This document shows, one piece after another, positions 41,699-50,674 of a stretch of DNA of 64,000 nucleotides. Source of the DNA: Chitinophaga skermanii (lineage in GTDB: Bacteria > Bacteroidota > Bacteroidia > Chitinophagales > Chitinophagaceae). The notes under the pieces were generated by a model. It saw only the letters and a list, made by a program, of their open reading frames with translations, searched no databases and was not told where the DNA came from. How positions within the stretch are numbered: position 1 is the first letter of the stretch; the number at the start of each line of letters is the position of its first letter. The position numbers were made by a program, and so were the translations under genes. Location: the NCBI RefSeq assembly GCF_003259335.1, contig NZ_QLLL01000004.1:511689-575688 (forward strand), written 5' to 3'.

Positions 41699-42688
41699 TT
41701 ATTCTACATCTCTGCTGGGTGTAGCCGTTGTGTCTACTTTAGCCGGGTCATTGGCTTTCAGTGTTTCCAAGGCTTTCGGATCAACTGCTGTTAAGTTTAA
41801 TGGTTCCGGGGAATTACGCAACATCGGGATGATGCATAAATAGGGGGTAGGTTGTATCGATTTATCGTGTAAGTCTACCACCGTTTCAAATACATACACA
41901 GGCTGTAGTATCTTACCGTTATTGTCGTAATATGCTTTCTCTGCCGATTTCAATTCGAAGGTGGCCTTCTCCCCAAATTCAGCGGTGATTTGTTTTTTAG
42001 CTACGGCTTCGGCTTCTTCCGCGCTCATCAATTCCGTCGTTTTTATCATCGTACGTTTGGAAGTACTCACTTCGCGCCAGCGCCTTGTTAAGCCTACTAC
42101 TTCGCCTTTGTCGCCAATATTAATCACTATCTTCGAACCAGGACCTATTACAGGTAAGCTATCTAACTTACGACCATAAGTAAGTGTAATCACCTTGTCG
42201 ATAATTTTACCCTTTTGCGATTGTGCTCGCAAGCCGCCTACGTGTTCTAGTTGTAATTCGTTTTCATTGTTCGCTTGTAAACCATGCTCGCGTAAGAAGG
42301 CGGCACCAATTTTAATGGCTTCTTCAGAAGAAGGTAATGCCGGCACATAGTCGCCCATGTAACGCCTGTCGATCTTAGAGAAAGAGAAATTGCCGTTTGT
42401 TAAATCCTGTTCCAACGTAATGTTGGCATCGCTGCCGTCTACGTAGTACATTGTATTATTGTCTTGGTTGAAGGTGAAACCTTTTTCATCTTTTGTAGCC
42501 AAGAATTTTGCAGCTAATGCCTTGGTATTATCGGTACTTAGCTTGCCTGTTTCATCGAAGCTATATACATACACGGGTTGTTCAGCAGATGAAAGTGTAT
42601 TTGTTGTTGGTTTTGTTCCTTGTTGGCAAGCCATCAGCGTTACCATGTACGTGAACAATGCTATGCGTGAAATATATGAGAAGTTCAT
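41699..42688 (-). CDS. Lipoprotein paired with the DUF6345 protein
   Basis: The 329-residue protein has a lipobox (VTLMAC near 20). The mature part contains SSEEAIKIGAAFLREHG, then a beta-rich segment VITLTYGRKLDSLPVIGPGS and KIVINIGDKGEVVGLTRRWREV, which recalls the FTP/PepSY-type inhibitor domains of secreted proteases. The next segment, MSAEEAEAVAKKQITAEFGE, is also PepSY-like. It lies 27 bp downstream of the DUF6345 gene, so it may be its inhibitor or partner. This is inference. Confidence 0.7.
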   Translation of the reverse strand: MNFSYISRIALFTYMVTLMACQQGTKPTTNTLSSAEQPVYVYSFDETGKLSTDNTKALAAKFLATKDEKGFTFNQDNNTMYYVDGSDANITLEQDLTNGNFSFSKIDRRYMGDYVPALPSSEEAIKIGAAFLREHGLQANNENELQLEHVGGLRAQSQKGKIIDKVITLTYGRKLDSLPVIGPGSKIVINIGDKGEVVGLTRRWREVSTSKRTMIKTTELMSAEEAEAVAKKQITAEFGEKATFELKSAEKAYYDNNGKILQPVYVFETVVDLHDKSIQPTPYLCIIPMLRNSPEPLNLTAVDPKALETLKANDPAKVDTTATPSRDVE

Positions 42689-42715
42689 GTTCGTTGGGGT
42701 TGAAGGATGAAGAAA

Positions 42716-43462
42716 TTAATGCTGCCACCAAGTTTTCATATTATTAGCACCATATGGATCAGCAGTATTGGTGCTTAAGCGGTCGTTTTCTGTAGTGGTG
42801 TATACGATAGCACTTGCATAACCTGGATAGCTCGATCCTCTCCACCAGGATCTTTCATCGTTCACCGCGTTGAACCAACTTTGCCAAATGCCGCCATTGC
42901 CTTTTAATTTGTTGGCGAAATTATTGGGAATGCCATTGTCGGAATAACTCAACGTACGGAAACCTACTAATTGGTGCAAACCTTTAAAGATCGACATGTA
43001 CGGTGTCCACCAATCACTTCTCTCAGGTGCCGATGCCACGGTAGAGCAAGATTCAATAATCAAAAATTCCATGTCGCCACCATTGGCTTGGTCGCCGTAA
43101 CCAGGGCACGTTGTTAAATCTACAATTGTGCCGGTAGATTGATTCGTTTCGAAGAGGTAATAATTACCATGCGCCGATACAAATGATAAGTCCATTCTAT
43201 CCGCATAATAATTGTTCGAAGAAGTGAACATAAAAGGTTGTGCATAGTAATACTGCACGTAGCGGTAACGGTTGCCACCAATGGTTTTCCAACCGTCGAA
43301 GTTTTTAATGAAGTTCCATACATTGCGTACGAAACGATCTTCTGCACGATCAACATATCCACCGATTTCATGATCTGCAGCGTGGGAAAGCGTGGTACTA
43401 CCTAAACAACAAAGTAGCAACATGCAAAACGCTTTGCGCGTAGTGTTCAATACTGTTTTCAT
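42716..43462 (-). CDS. DUF6345-like exported protein with caspase-type His/Cys motifs
   Basis: The 248-residue protein has a signal peptide (residues 1-28, ending LSHAAD). Two motifs look like the dyad of clan CD cysteine peptidases (caspase, gingipain, legumain): SFVSAHGNYY (His near 104) and FLIIESCSTVA (Cys near 150). The rest, YAQPFMFTSSNNYYADRMDL and FKGLHQLVGFRTLSYSDN, fits DUF6345 as I recall it. It could be a secreted endopeptidase. The downstream lipoprotein, in the same operon, may control it. Confidence 0.7.
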   Translation of the reverse strand: MKTVLNTTRKAFCMLLLCCLGSTTLSHAADHEIGGYVDRAEDRFVRNVWNFIKNFDGWKTIGGNRYRYVQYYYAQPFMFTSSNNYYADRMDLSFVSAHGNYYLFETNQSTGTIVDLTTCPGYGDQANGGDMEFLIIESCSTVASAPERSDWWTPYMSIFKGLHQLVGFRTLSYSDNGIPNNFANKLKGNGGIWQSWFNAVNDERSWWRGSSYPGYASAIVYTTTENDRLSTNTADPYGANNMKTWWQH

Positions 43463-43660
43463 TTTTTGGGGTTTTGGAGCTAATAAACTGTAGGCTCATG
43501 GAAGCCTGTATATATAAGTGTTAACTGGGGTAAATTACAATTACAACACAAAGATACAGCTCAGGAATGTATGCAATGCCCTTCTGCGTAGCAATACGCA
43601 AAAATTGCGTGTTTATACTTTCGCAACGGAAGGTATTTTGCAGTTGCTAGTATGGAAGCA

Positions 43661-43694
43661 TAAAAAAGCGGCATACAAGTACTTGTATACCGCT
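43661..43694 (-). terminator. Intrinsic terminator of the TPR lipoprotein gene
   Basis: A 14-bp near-perfect inverted repeat (43667-43680 with 43681-43694, one mismatch) is followed on the minus strand by six T. It lies 24 bases after the stop codon of the gene at 43718. Confidence 0.8.
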
Positions 43695-43717
43695 GCTCGC
43701 TATATGAAAGAAAAACG

Positions 43718-45448
43718 CTAATCTGTTATGCTAGAGGAGGATTGTATTTTTATATCGGCATATTGCCACGCTTTATCAAAGGCAGCTTTTACTTCTTTGG
43801 CTTCTACATCTCGTTTCTGCGCTATCAAGGCTTCTTTCAAGCCAATTAGTGCCCAACCATTTTTACGCCATGTTTTCAAATCGTCGCGGTATACTTTCTC
43901 TGCTTCCTTGGCTTTGCCTGCTTGTAGTAGTACGGCACCTAAATGATGCCTAACAGAGAAGAACCAGTCGGGAGGCTCGTTGTAGTTTAAATTATCTTCC
44001 AACGCAATCCCTTCTTTCAGCAATACTATTGCCGTGTCGTATTGCTGTTGTTGTACGGCAATTCCCGCGGCTAATACTTTCTCGGCAATCTTCGCTAAAT
44101 CGGCGGTTGTATTAATATTCCAAATGGTTACTTGTTGTAAAGAACTATCGGCTGCTAATAGTTTCAAACTATCTAACGACTTCTGCGCATGCATTAAATA
44201 ATGTTTACCCAAGTAAGCCATGCCTCGTGCATAATGCCATACAGCCCGTGGATAAATTAAATCCTTGCCTGGTTCCGGCATCGCTAGTATGGTATCCCAC
44301 ATCGATAGTTTAACAGCTACGTAGTATGGAATGGTGTAATAATGCTGCAAAGTGCCCCAACCCGGCATACGCATAATTTCTTGCGAAGTGTGTGCATGTA
44401 ATTTCATCGCCGATTGCCATGCCCAATGGCTATTGCCTTCTAATGTAGCTGTTGCCACTAAGAAGTGATCGTTATGCGGGTAATATCCCAAGGGGTAAGC
44501 ACCTTGGGCATGACAAGCAGTTGTATATGCGCTATCAGTATTCACCGCCCGGATATTAGAAATGGTACCCAAATGGTAATCACCTGTATTAATGTAAATA
44601 TGCGAAGGCATGTGTAGTAAGTGTCCTGCCCCGGGTACTAATGTATCTAATACATGCGCACTTGTTAATGCTTGTTCTGGTTGTGCAGAAGACTCTACCG
44701 CGTGTATAAAAAAGTGATGTGCGCCAGGGTGGTTGGGGTGTAATTGCATTAAATGCGTAAGTACCTTTAAAATAGGTCCTGTCCAAGGTTTCGGCGCTTT
44801 AGATTTCTTATCATACAAATCCCAAGGATGTAGTATCATCAATGCTTCTGCATACAATGCGCCTACATCCGGATCACCGGGGAATTGATTATACACCTTC
44901 TTCATGGCATCGGCATACGCTATATCTAAAGGGCCCCTGTTTTCCGGTGGTTCTTTGGCATAACGTGCAGCTAATGCTTTAATCATAGCCTGTTCTTTCG
45001 GCGTAGCATTCGTTGCTAAAGCTTGCGCTTTTTGTACCGCTTCGTATGCTCTTTGGAAGTTATCCGGTTCCATGCCAGCATTGTAGTTAGGACCCAGTAC
45101 ATAGGCAAAACCCCAATAAGCCATGGCGCAAGTGGAATCGAGCCGTGTAGCTTCGAAGAAGGAACGGGCGGCTTCAGCATGGTTAAAACCATATGCCCAC
45201 ATCATCCCTTGGTTGAAGTACGTTTGTGCTTCGGGGGTAGTAGTGGAAATGTTGAAGTGAATACCTTCTAAGCCTTTGAACAAAGGTGCCTTTTTACCGG
45301 AAGCGTACCAAGCTTTATCGGTGGTGGCCGGTACGGCACAACCAATGCTAGCCGCTACTTTAGTAGGTGTAGTGTTCTTGGTCGGTTGAACGTTGTTACA
45401 TGCCATCACACTGCACATTGCAACAATGGCAAAGCAGATTGTTTTCAT
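43718..45448 (-). CDS. TPR-repeat lipoprotein
   Basis: The 576-residue protein, from ATG 45448, has a lipobox (CSVMAC). Several TPR helix pairs are seen. One is at about 70-110 (TYFNQGMMWAYGFNHAEAAR, then FFEATRLDSTCAMAYWGFAY). Others are in the last 120 residues (VQQQQYDTAIVLLKEGIAL; LGAVLLQAGKAKEAEKVYRD). The motif HFFIHAVESS and the run LLHMPSHIYINTGDYH are conserved in a large group of bacterial TPR proteins without known function. It probably mediates protein contacts in the periplasm or at the cell surface. Confidence 0.85.
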   Translation of the reverse strand: MKTICFAIVAMCSVMACNNVQPTKNTTPTKVAASIGCAVPATTDKAWYASGKKAPLFKGLEGIHFNISTTTPEAQTYFNQGMMWAYGFNHAEAARSFFEATRLDSTCAMAYWGFAYVLGPNYNAGMEPDNFQRAYEAVQKAQALATNATPKEQAMIKALAARYAKEPPENRGPLDIAYADAMKKVYNQFPGDPDVGALYAEALMILHPWDLYDKKSKAPKPWTGPILKVLTHLMQLHPNHPGAHHFFIHAVESSAQPEQALTSAHVLDTLVPGAGHLLHMPSHIYINTGDYHLGTISNIRAVNTDSAYTTACHAQGAYPLGYYPHNDHFLVATATLEGNSHWAWQSAMKLHAHTSQEIMRMPGWGTLQHYYTIPYYVAVKLSMWDTILAMPEPGKDLIYPRAVWHYARGMAYLGKHYLMHAQKSLDSLKLLAADSSLQQVTIWNINTTADLAKIAEKVLAAGIAVQQQQYDTAIVLLKEGIALEDNLNYNEPPDWFFSVRHHLGAVLLQAGKAKEAEKVYRDDLKTWRKNGWALIGLKEALIAQKRDVEAKEVKAAFDKAWQYADIKIQSSSSITD

Positions 45449-45648
45449 CATGGAAAAATGATTTGACAATATATAGTCGGGGTAATAAAAACCTGGTTGT
45501 CACAAATAGAATGTCGGAAGAAGAGCCTGTCACTGCAAGAAAAAGGTACGAAGAATGTATACGTGGTGTATACGCCACCTGCTAATTGGAGGAATGTAGA
45601 TGAAACATGGCGGTAATTCATACTTCATCTACATGTTGCGCGGTATAA

Positions 45649-47328
45649 TTAGTGATTTGAAACGGGTATTTTGATATAACTATCGTTGTACCAATGAATA
45701 CGCAAAGGAGCCCCGGCATCTTTGATTGTTTCTGCTGAAACCTGTTTGCCCGAGCCATAGTTGATGATTTCAAATGGATGTTTATTGATGTTCAATAATA
45801 CCACTAGCTTACTGCCTTTACGTATACGTTTGCTTACAAAGCGTGTAATGTTAAAAGGGATACTTTCCTTTTTATTGGGCTGTAGTAATTGTCGTTTTGC
45901 TTTGTTTTTCGCATAGCTAGCCCTTCCAACATAGCGGGTTAGAAAGAAGTATTGCCCATTGGGTAGCAGCTCGTATAAGGCCAACGAAACATCCATATCT
46001 TTTTTATTGATCGATGCAAATAGGTTCCCTGTGAAAGATCCATTTACATCCATGTCTTTTTCAAATGCAGCCGTTGTATATACTAAGCCATTACTTGCAT
46101 CCAGCGAATCGAAGATAATGTTCGGGGTGAAATAATTGTTTTGTTGTACGCGATCTTTGAAATCGATTGTTTGGCGTTGAAAGGCGGTGGTAGTTGGTTG
46201 CTTTGGCAGGAGGGTGTTGTTGTGAAGATAGAAGGTGAGGGTATCGGTGTTGATACTAGCTAGGTTAGGCGCGTGTTTCCATTCATTAGTGCCCATTACT
46301 TGGTAGTTGACTTTATCTTGCAGGATAGCCGGTGTAGGTTTGCCTTTCAAGATATAATCTAACCAATCATACGCTAGTTCCATCATGTTTACATTCGCTA
46401 CGGGGTCGATTTCGTACCCCATTAAGTTAGCAGCCGGCCTACGCTGTGCACCCCAATGGTCGTATGGCCCAATTACTAAGTAGTGATTCGCTTGCGGGTT
46501 ATATTGGTAATGCAATTTGAAGTATTGTAAGGCACTAATTTGTGAGCCATCGTAATACCCGGTTGTTGTTAGCACGGGAATATTAATATGGGCATATTCG
46601 CTAGGAGTAGGCACCATGGATTGCCAGTAGGAATCGTAGGCAGGATGACTAAGCCAATGTTGAAAAATGGGATTCGGTGTACCGGCTAAGCTATCCAACT
46701 TGTTATAAGCTACCCCGCTATTGAAGTATTCGAAGGGTAAATGCCTGGGTAAGAAGGGGCGCTTGTAAATGTTATCATTGCTCCAATTGAGTATACTACT
46801 CAGCGGCACGTTATTTTCCATCGGGAAATCGAACCCGGGCATTACAGCAACTTGGGGAACAATGGTTTTTAACGCCGGGTGAAGCTTTTTGGTGGCCGCC
46901 CATTGTGCATAGCCTGTATAACTACCACCGTACATACCCACTTTGCCATCACACCAACTTTGTTGACTAATCCAATCGATGATATCATACACATCTGTTC
47001 CTTCATGCTCAAAAGGCATATAATGCCTCAAATCGCTTCGAATACCACGCGCATAGGCCACAATGCCAACGTAATCCCGGTCGGCCGATTTCTTGCCGAA
47101 AATGGCATCGTTTGCATGTTGGTAATAAGTCGTGTAAAATAGGATAGCAGGGGAGGGCGCAGTATTGGTTTTCTTACGAACTATAATAGCCGAAATAGGT
47201 ACCCCGCTTCTTGTAGGAATAGCAACACTATCTTGTATAAGATAGCTACTATCATTAGGTGCCGCTTGCTGAGCGAAAGCAACACCAACCGTTATCATAA
47301 GCAGGATGGTAGATATTAAATGCCGCAT
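45649..47328 (-). CDS. CocE/NonD family acyl-peptide or ester hydrolase, exported
   Basis: The 559-residue protein has a signal peptide (1-19, ending VAFAQ). The alpha/beta-hydrolase domain has its nucleophile Ser in GMYGGSYTGYAQW (S15/CocE signature), a helical cap, and a likely catalytic Asp and His in VLTTTGYYDGSQIS and YLVIGPYDHWG. A C-terminal jelly-roll domain (about 385-559) completes the X-Pro dipeptidyl-peptidase C-terminal-like fold. Substrates could be peptides, beta-lactam side chains or cocaine-type esters. A perfect inverted repeat lies upstream at 47362-47383. Confidence 0.92.
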   Translation of the reverse strand: MRHLISTILLMITVGVAFAQQAAPNDSSYLIQDSVAIPTRSGVPISAIIVRKKTNTAPSPAILFYTTYYQHANDAIFGKKSADRDYVGIVAYARGIRSDLRHYMPFEHEGTDVYDIIDWISQQSWCDGKVGMYGGSYTGYAQWAATKKLHPALKTIVPQVAVMPGFDFPMENNVPLSSILNWSNDNIYKRPFLPRHLPFEYFNSGVAYNKLDSLAGTPNPIFQHWLSHPAYDSYWQSMVPTPSEYAHINIPVLTTTGYYDGSQISALQYFKLHYQYNPQANHYLVIGPYDHWGAQRRPAANLMGYEIDPVANVNMMELAYDWLDYILKGKPTPAILQDKVNYQVMGTNEWKHAPNLASINTDTLTFYLHNNTLLPKQPTTTAFQRQTIDFKDRVQQNNYFTPNIIFDSLDASNGLVYTTAAFEKDMDVNGSFTGNLFASINKKDMDVSLALYELLPNGQYFFLTRYVGRASYAKNKAKRQLLQPNKKESIPFNITRFVSKRIRKGSKLVVLLNINKHPFEIINYGSGKQVSAETIKDAGAPLRIHWYNDSYIKIPVSNH

Positions 47329-47361
47329 ATTAGGTAGACCGGTTTAGTGATGGTAACAAAT

Positions 47362-47383
47362 AGGTTTTTCCGAGGAAAAACCT
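47362..47383. promoter_or_regulatory. Perfect inverted repeat upstream of the CocE-type hydrolase
   Basis: Ten-base arms (AGGTTTTTCC and GGAAAAACCT) with a two-base spacer lie 34 bases upstream of the hydrolase start. Symmetry and position suggest an operator for a dimeric regulator; it lacks the U-tract of a terminator. Confidence 0.4.
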
Positions 47384-47578
47384 CGAAGAAGACGATCCGC
47401 GTTGTTAAAAGTTACAAATAACCCGCATTTTCTTCAAATAATCCCTTCCTGTTTAACTTATCATGGTGAACACAGGTGTTATAACGAATCCCCTTCCGGG
47501 TAAATTTTCGTACATTCGGATAGCATTGTTATTGGCATGCTGTTAGCATGACCATGATTTTAACCAAACCGTATTTTT

Positions 47579-48319
47579 ATGGGATTCCTAAACAAGTTAT
47601 TCGGAAAACCCGGGGCACCCGCTATTGCTGTAGAGAAAGATAAAGTACCCGTTTACCCGATGATTAAAGATGCTCGATGGCCGGGTTTAGCGCATGCTGC
47701 GTTTATACCATTTGTACAAACTGGCGACACCTTGGAATTAGCCATCGTATTCCCACAAGATGCCGGGGATAAATTCGAATACATCACGCAGCAAGATCTT
47801 CAAAACGAAGCCATCAAAGTTAACTTTTCCCAATGGCAACAAAATATTGATGCATATCCTTTCGCTATAGATTGGCCCGAACCCCTTCGTCGACGTATAT
47901 TCGTTACGCCCGAAGAGGACCATGCCGCCGAGAAAATATTATCGCCCGCTTTCCTAGCAGAAGCCTGCAAATTATTGAAAACAGATAAGCTCCTCATTTC
48001 CGCCCCGCGCCGCCGCTTCTTGATGATGACGAGTTACTACGAAGAGTTTAAAAACTTGGAATTGTTTTTCTACTATCATTTCAATGATTTTAAAGATGAT
48101 ACATCCGGTTGTGAAATTATTACAGACATGATTTTCGTTGCCGATGCTCAACAAGTACAATACGCCGCACCATTGAGTTTTAGAATGAACTTGTACGAGA
48201 AAGATGGTCAAATGACTTTGTCATACTCTTCCATGGAAGATTTATTCGACGAAAATGGATACATTAATTTCCAAGCGATCATAGAAGCGAAGAAAATACC
48301 GGTAATGTGGCCACGGTAA
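47579..48319 (+). CDS. Hypothetical protein, distant DUF1444-like layout
   Basis: The 246-residue soluble protein has a Lys/Gly-rich start (MGFLNKLFGKPG). The order of elements, namely a strand FEYITQQDLQN, a helical region, YAFxID-like FAIDWPEPLRR, and RFLMMTSYYEEFKNLELFF, recalls DUF1444/YtpQ proteins, but the likeness is weak. The gene stands alone, with the CocE gene divergent and a bidirectional terminator after it. The function is unknown. Confidence 0.7.
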   Translation: MGFLNKLFGKPGAPAIAVEKDKVPVYPMIKDARWPGLAHAAFIPFVQTGDTLELAIVFPQDAGDKFEYITQQDLQNEAIKVNFSQWQQNIDAYPFAIDWPEPLRRRIFVTPEEDHAAEKILSPAFLAEACKLLKTDKLLISAPRRRFLMMTSYYEEFKNLELFFYYHFNDFKDDTSGCEIITDMIFVADAQQVQYAAPLSFRMNLYEKDGQMTLSYSSMEDLFDENGYINFQAIIEAKKIPVMWPR

Positions 48320-48329
48320 ATAGAAAGCA

Positions 48330-48366
48330 TTAAAAAAGCCTTACTACCATGTAGCAAGGCTTTTTG
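48330..48366. terminator. Bidirectional terminator between convergent genes
   Basis: A stem formed by AAAAAGCCTT (from 48333) and AAGGCTTTTT (to 48365), with an A-run before and T-run after, serves both the gene ending at 48319 and the DsrE gene. Confidence 0.75.
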
Positions 48367-48372
48367 TATAGT

Positions 48373-48828
48373 TTACGGTTTTATCACCGCCCAACCTTCA
48401 TATTGTCGAAGAATAATTTCACCATTCCCACTGGGTACAAACCCGAGGAAATCGTGTACCTCGCTTTTGTCGATCTTTCTTTCTGCCAAAGTATTTTCAC
48501 ATTGCACAAAAACGACGCCCTTCTCCTTTAATGGTAACATCAAAGCAGCATATGGGTTCGACTTTTTATTCATCTCCACACCATCACCAAACACGACTAC
48601 CTCCACATGTAACTTACCTTTCAACCGCGGATCATTGAGCGCATTCCCAATATTGCGTAATAGTGCCCGAATTTTTTTATCGTCCGATTCGTTGAGGATG
48701 TACAAAGCATTGTAATGTTGTAGCGTGGCTACTGCCGGTACAAAAGTCTTCGTGTTGGCTTGTTGGGCTTGTACTTTCATTGTAATACTGCATAATAGAA
48801 GTAGCAGCACTTGCATGGTTCTTTTCAT
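48373..48828 (-). CDS. DsrE family protein, exported
   Basis: The 151-residue protein has a signal peptide (1-21, ending VQAQQ) and one DsrE-like domain: HYNALYILNESDDKKIRALL, GNALNDPRLKGKLHVEVVVF, GDGVEMNKKSNPY, and CENTLAERKI with its conserved Cys. The close of the domain, FVPSGNGEIILRQYEGWAVIKP, is characteristic of the periplasmic DsrE-like group. DsrE proteins transfer or bind sulfur; whether this one does is unknown. It is monocistronic and has the 11-bp repeat array about 110 bp upstream. Confidence 0.85.
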   Translation of the reverse strand: MKRTMQVLLLLLCSITMKVQAQQANTKTFVPAVATLQHYNALYILNESDDKKIRALLRNIGNALNDPRLKGKLHVEVVVFGDGVEMNKKSNPYAALMLPLKEKGVVFVQCENTLAERKIDKSEVHDFLGFVPSGNGEIILRQYEGWAVIKP

Positions 48829-48936
48829 AGCGTGTGATTGATTGTTTTGTGTAATTGGGTAGGTAGAAGGATAGAGTATGTATCCTCACAACAAATGAAA
48901 AGGAGCGTATACTTAACATTTATTAGCAAGCAGCTA

Positions 48937-48991
48937 CCTATCCTTACCCTATCTTTTGCCTAGCTCGACCCTATCCCCGGCCTATCTCACT
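48937..48991. repeat. 11-bp-period degenerate tandem array (CCTATC family), copy 2
   Basis: Five consecutive 11-base units start at 48937, 48948, 48959, 48970 and 48981: CCTATC or CCTAGC plus a variable tail (CTTAC, TTTTG, TCGAC, CCCGG, TCACT). The units CCTATCTTTTG and CCTA..TCGAC are shared with the array at 5095-5193. The array lies between the DsrE gene start and the HxlR gene end. Confidence 0.85.
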
Positions 48992-49038
48992 CATTGATTA
49001 TCAATGTGATACCTAAAATATTGCTAACCTAGGTGCTT

Positions 49039-49410
49039 CTAATCGTTTGAAACTGAATGGATTTGGCGATTTCGGTGCTGTAAACCCCACTTGTGCATGG
49101 CAAGAATTACTTCCGACAGGGTTTCGCTATAAGGGGTGAGGGAGTATTCTACTGTTACGGGCTTAGTATTGCATACAGTTCGCTTAACGAGGCCGTTCAT
49201 TTCGAGTTCTTGGAGTTCTTTGGAGAGTATACGGGTAGAGATATTCGCTTCTCGTGCCAACTCGCGGAACCGTAATTTACCATCTCGTAGCAAGGAAATG
49301 AGCACGAGTTTCCATTTACCACCCACCACATCCAAAGTATCTTGTATGCTTAAGCGGGCGCGTTTGCATTCTACGGAGCTGCCTGTTATACATGTATGTT
49401 TTACGTCCAT
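49039..49410 (-). CDS. HxlR family transcriptional regulator
   Basis: The protein has 123 residues from ATG 49410 (an alternative start at 49419 adds three). It is a MarR-like winged helix of the HxlR type: IQDTLDVVGGKWKLVLISLL, then RFRELAREANISTRILSKEL and VEYSLTPYSETL. Two N-terminal Cys (HTCITGSSVECKRA) may form a redox switch as in YodB/HypR. It is divergent from an Old Yellow Enzyme gene, a common target of thiol-sensing HxlR regulators. Confidence 0.93.
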   Translation of the reverse strand: MDVKHTCITGSSVECKRARLSIQDTLDVVGGKWKLVLISLLRDGKLRFRELAREANISTRILSKELQELEMNGLVKRTVCNTKPVTVEYSLTPYSETLSEVILAMHKWGLQHRNRQIHSVSND

Positions 49411-49455
49411 TGGTAACATTTTTGTAACTGGTTACATTTATGTAATTGATAACAA
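49411..49455. promoter_or_regulatory. Candidate HxlR operator in the HxlR/OYE intergenic region
   Basis: An inverted repeat GTAAC-TG-GTTAC (49424-49435) is accompanied by a further GTAAC (49413-49417) and a weaker pair GTAATTGATAAC (49442-49453). The sites repeat at about 11- and 18-base spacing and lie between the two divergent start codons, where an HxlR protein would control both genes. Confidence 0.5.
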
Positions 49456-49530
49456 AAGTAAACCAAATGCTAATAATTTTGTTCCATCGTTCTGTAAATC
49501 AAGAATATCCCAACATTAAATTGTTAAACG

Positions 49531-50610
49531 ATGATGTTATTAGAAGCATATACACTAGGAAACATAGCACTAAAAAACCGCGTAGTAATGGCCGCCATGA
49601 CACGCGCTCGCGCCAATACAGATGGTGTTGTAGGCGACCTCACAGTTGAATACTATACCCAACGTGCCGGTGCAGGCCTCATTTTAACCGAAGCGATTAA
49701 TATTTCTGCCGATGCCTTGGGAAGCCCATTTACACCGGGTTTATTTACCGCTGAACAAACCCAAGCCTGGCGGAAAGTAACGGACGCTGTACATGCCAAA
49801 GGCGGCAAAATCTTCGCCCAATTATGGCATACCGGTCGTATCGGTCACTCAGTGGATCGTAAAGGCATTTTACCCGTTGCACCATCGGCCGTTGGTATTA
49901 CCGGCCAGCAACACTTTACCTCTCAAGGTCCATTGGATTTTGAAGTACCACGCGCCCTTACCTTGGAAGAAATCAAGCTGACCATACTCGACTACAAGCA
50001 AGCTGCTTTGCACGCGATCGAAGCCGGTTTCGATGGGGTAGAATTGCACGCGGCGAATGGTTACTTACCCAACCAATTCTTAGCCGATAACACTAACTTG
50101 CGTACCGATGAATACGGAGGCAGCATAGAAAATAAAAGCCGCTTCATTTTAGAAGTAATGGAAACATTAATCGAAGCTATTGGTGGTGAAAGAGTAGGTA
50201 TTAAATTATCGCCCTTCCAATCGTATGGTGGTATTGTATTAAACGATCCTATTGCATCGTTCACCTACTTAATCGAGCAGTTAAACAAGATGGATTTCGC
50301 ATTCATCGAGTTAATGAAACGAAGCCCGATGTTCCCATTGAACCCAGATTACCCAACAGGCGACGAAGTTGAAATTTTTGCACCACTTACCACGCATACA
50401 GTAATAGCTAACTGCGGGTACGATAAAGATTCAGCAGAAGCTGTATTGCAAAAGGGGTTGGCGCAATTGGTGTCATTCGGTGCATTGTTTATCGCAAACC
50501 CCGACTTACCGAAAAGATTTAGTGTAGGCTCGGAACTGAATGCCGTAGATTTCAATACGATGTTTGCAGGCGGTGAAAAAGGGTATATCGATTACCCGGC
50601 TTTAGCCTAA
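49531..50610 (+). CDS. Old Yellow Enzyme family FMN ene-reductase (NemA-like)
   Basis: The 359-residue TIM-barrel flavoenzyme reduces activated alkenes, quinones or nitro-esters with NAD(P)H. It has the start EAYTLGNIALKNRVVMAAMT, the flavin-contacting motif AQLWHTGRIGH, and GFDGVELHAANGYLPNQFL with the substrate-binding His and Asn, followed by DEYGGSIENKSRF. LVSFGALFIANPDLPKRF near the end binds FMN phosphate. Divergent from a HxlR regulator, it is probably induced by electrophiles. Confidence 0.95.
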   Translation: MMLLEAYTLGNIALKNRVVMAAMTRARANTDGVVGDLTVEYYTQRAGAGLILTEAINISADALGSPFTPGLFTAEQTQAWRKVTDAVHAKGGKIFAQLWHTGRIGHSVDRKGILPVAPSAVGITGQQHFTSQGPLDFEVPRALTLEEIKLTILDYKQAALHAIEAGFDGVELHAANGYLPNQFLADNTNLRTDEYGGSIENKSRFILEVMETLIEAIGGERVGIKLSPFQSYGGIVLNDPIASFTYLIEQLNKMDFAFIELMKRSPMFPLNPDYPTGDEVEIFAPLTTHTVIANCGYDKDSAEAVLQKGLAQLVSFGALFIANPDLPKRFSVGSELNAVDFNTMFAGGEKGYIDYPALA

Positions 50611-50633
50611 CGAATAACATACATAAAAAAAAG

Positions 50634-50667
50634 CGGGCTGTTAGCCAACAGCCCGCTCGATCGTTCT
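50634..50667 (-). terminator. Intrinsic terminator of metE
   Basis: A perfect 11-bp GC-rich stem (50642-50652 with 50657-50667) is followed on the minus strand by eight or nine T. It lies 8 bases after the metE stop and between convergent genes. Confidence 0.9.
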
Positions 50668-50674
50668 ACTATAA

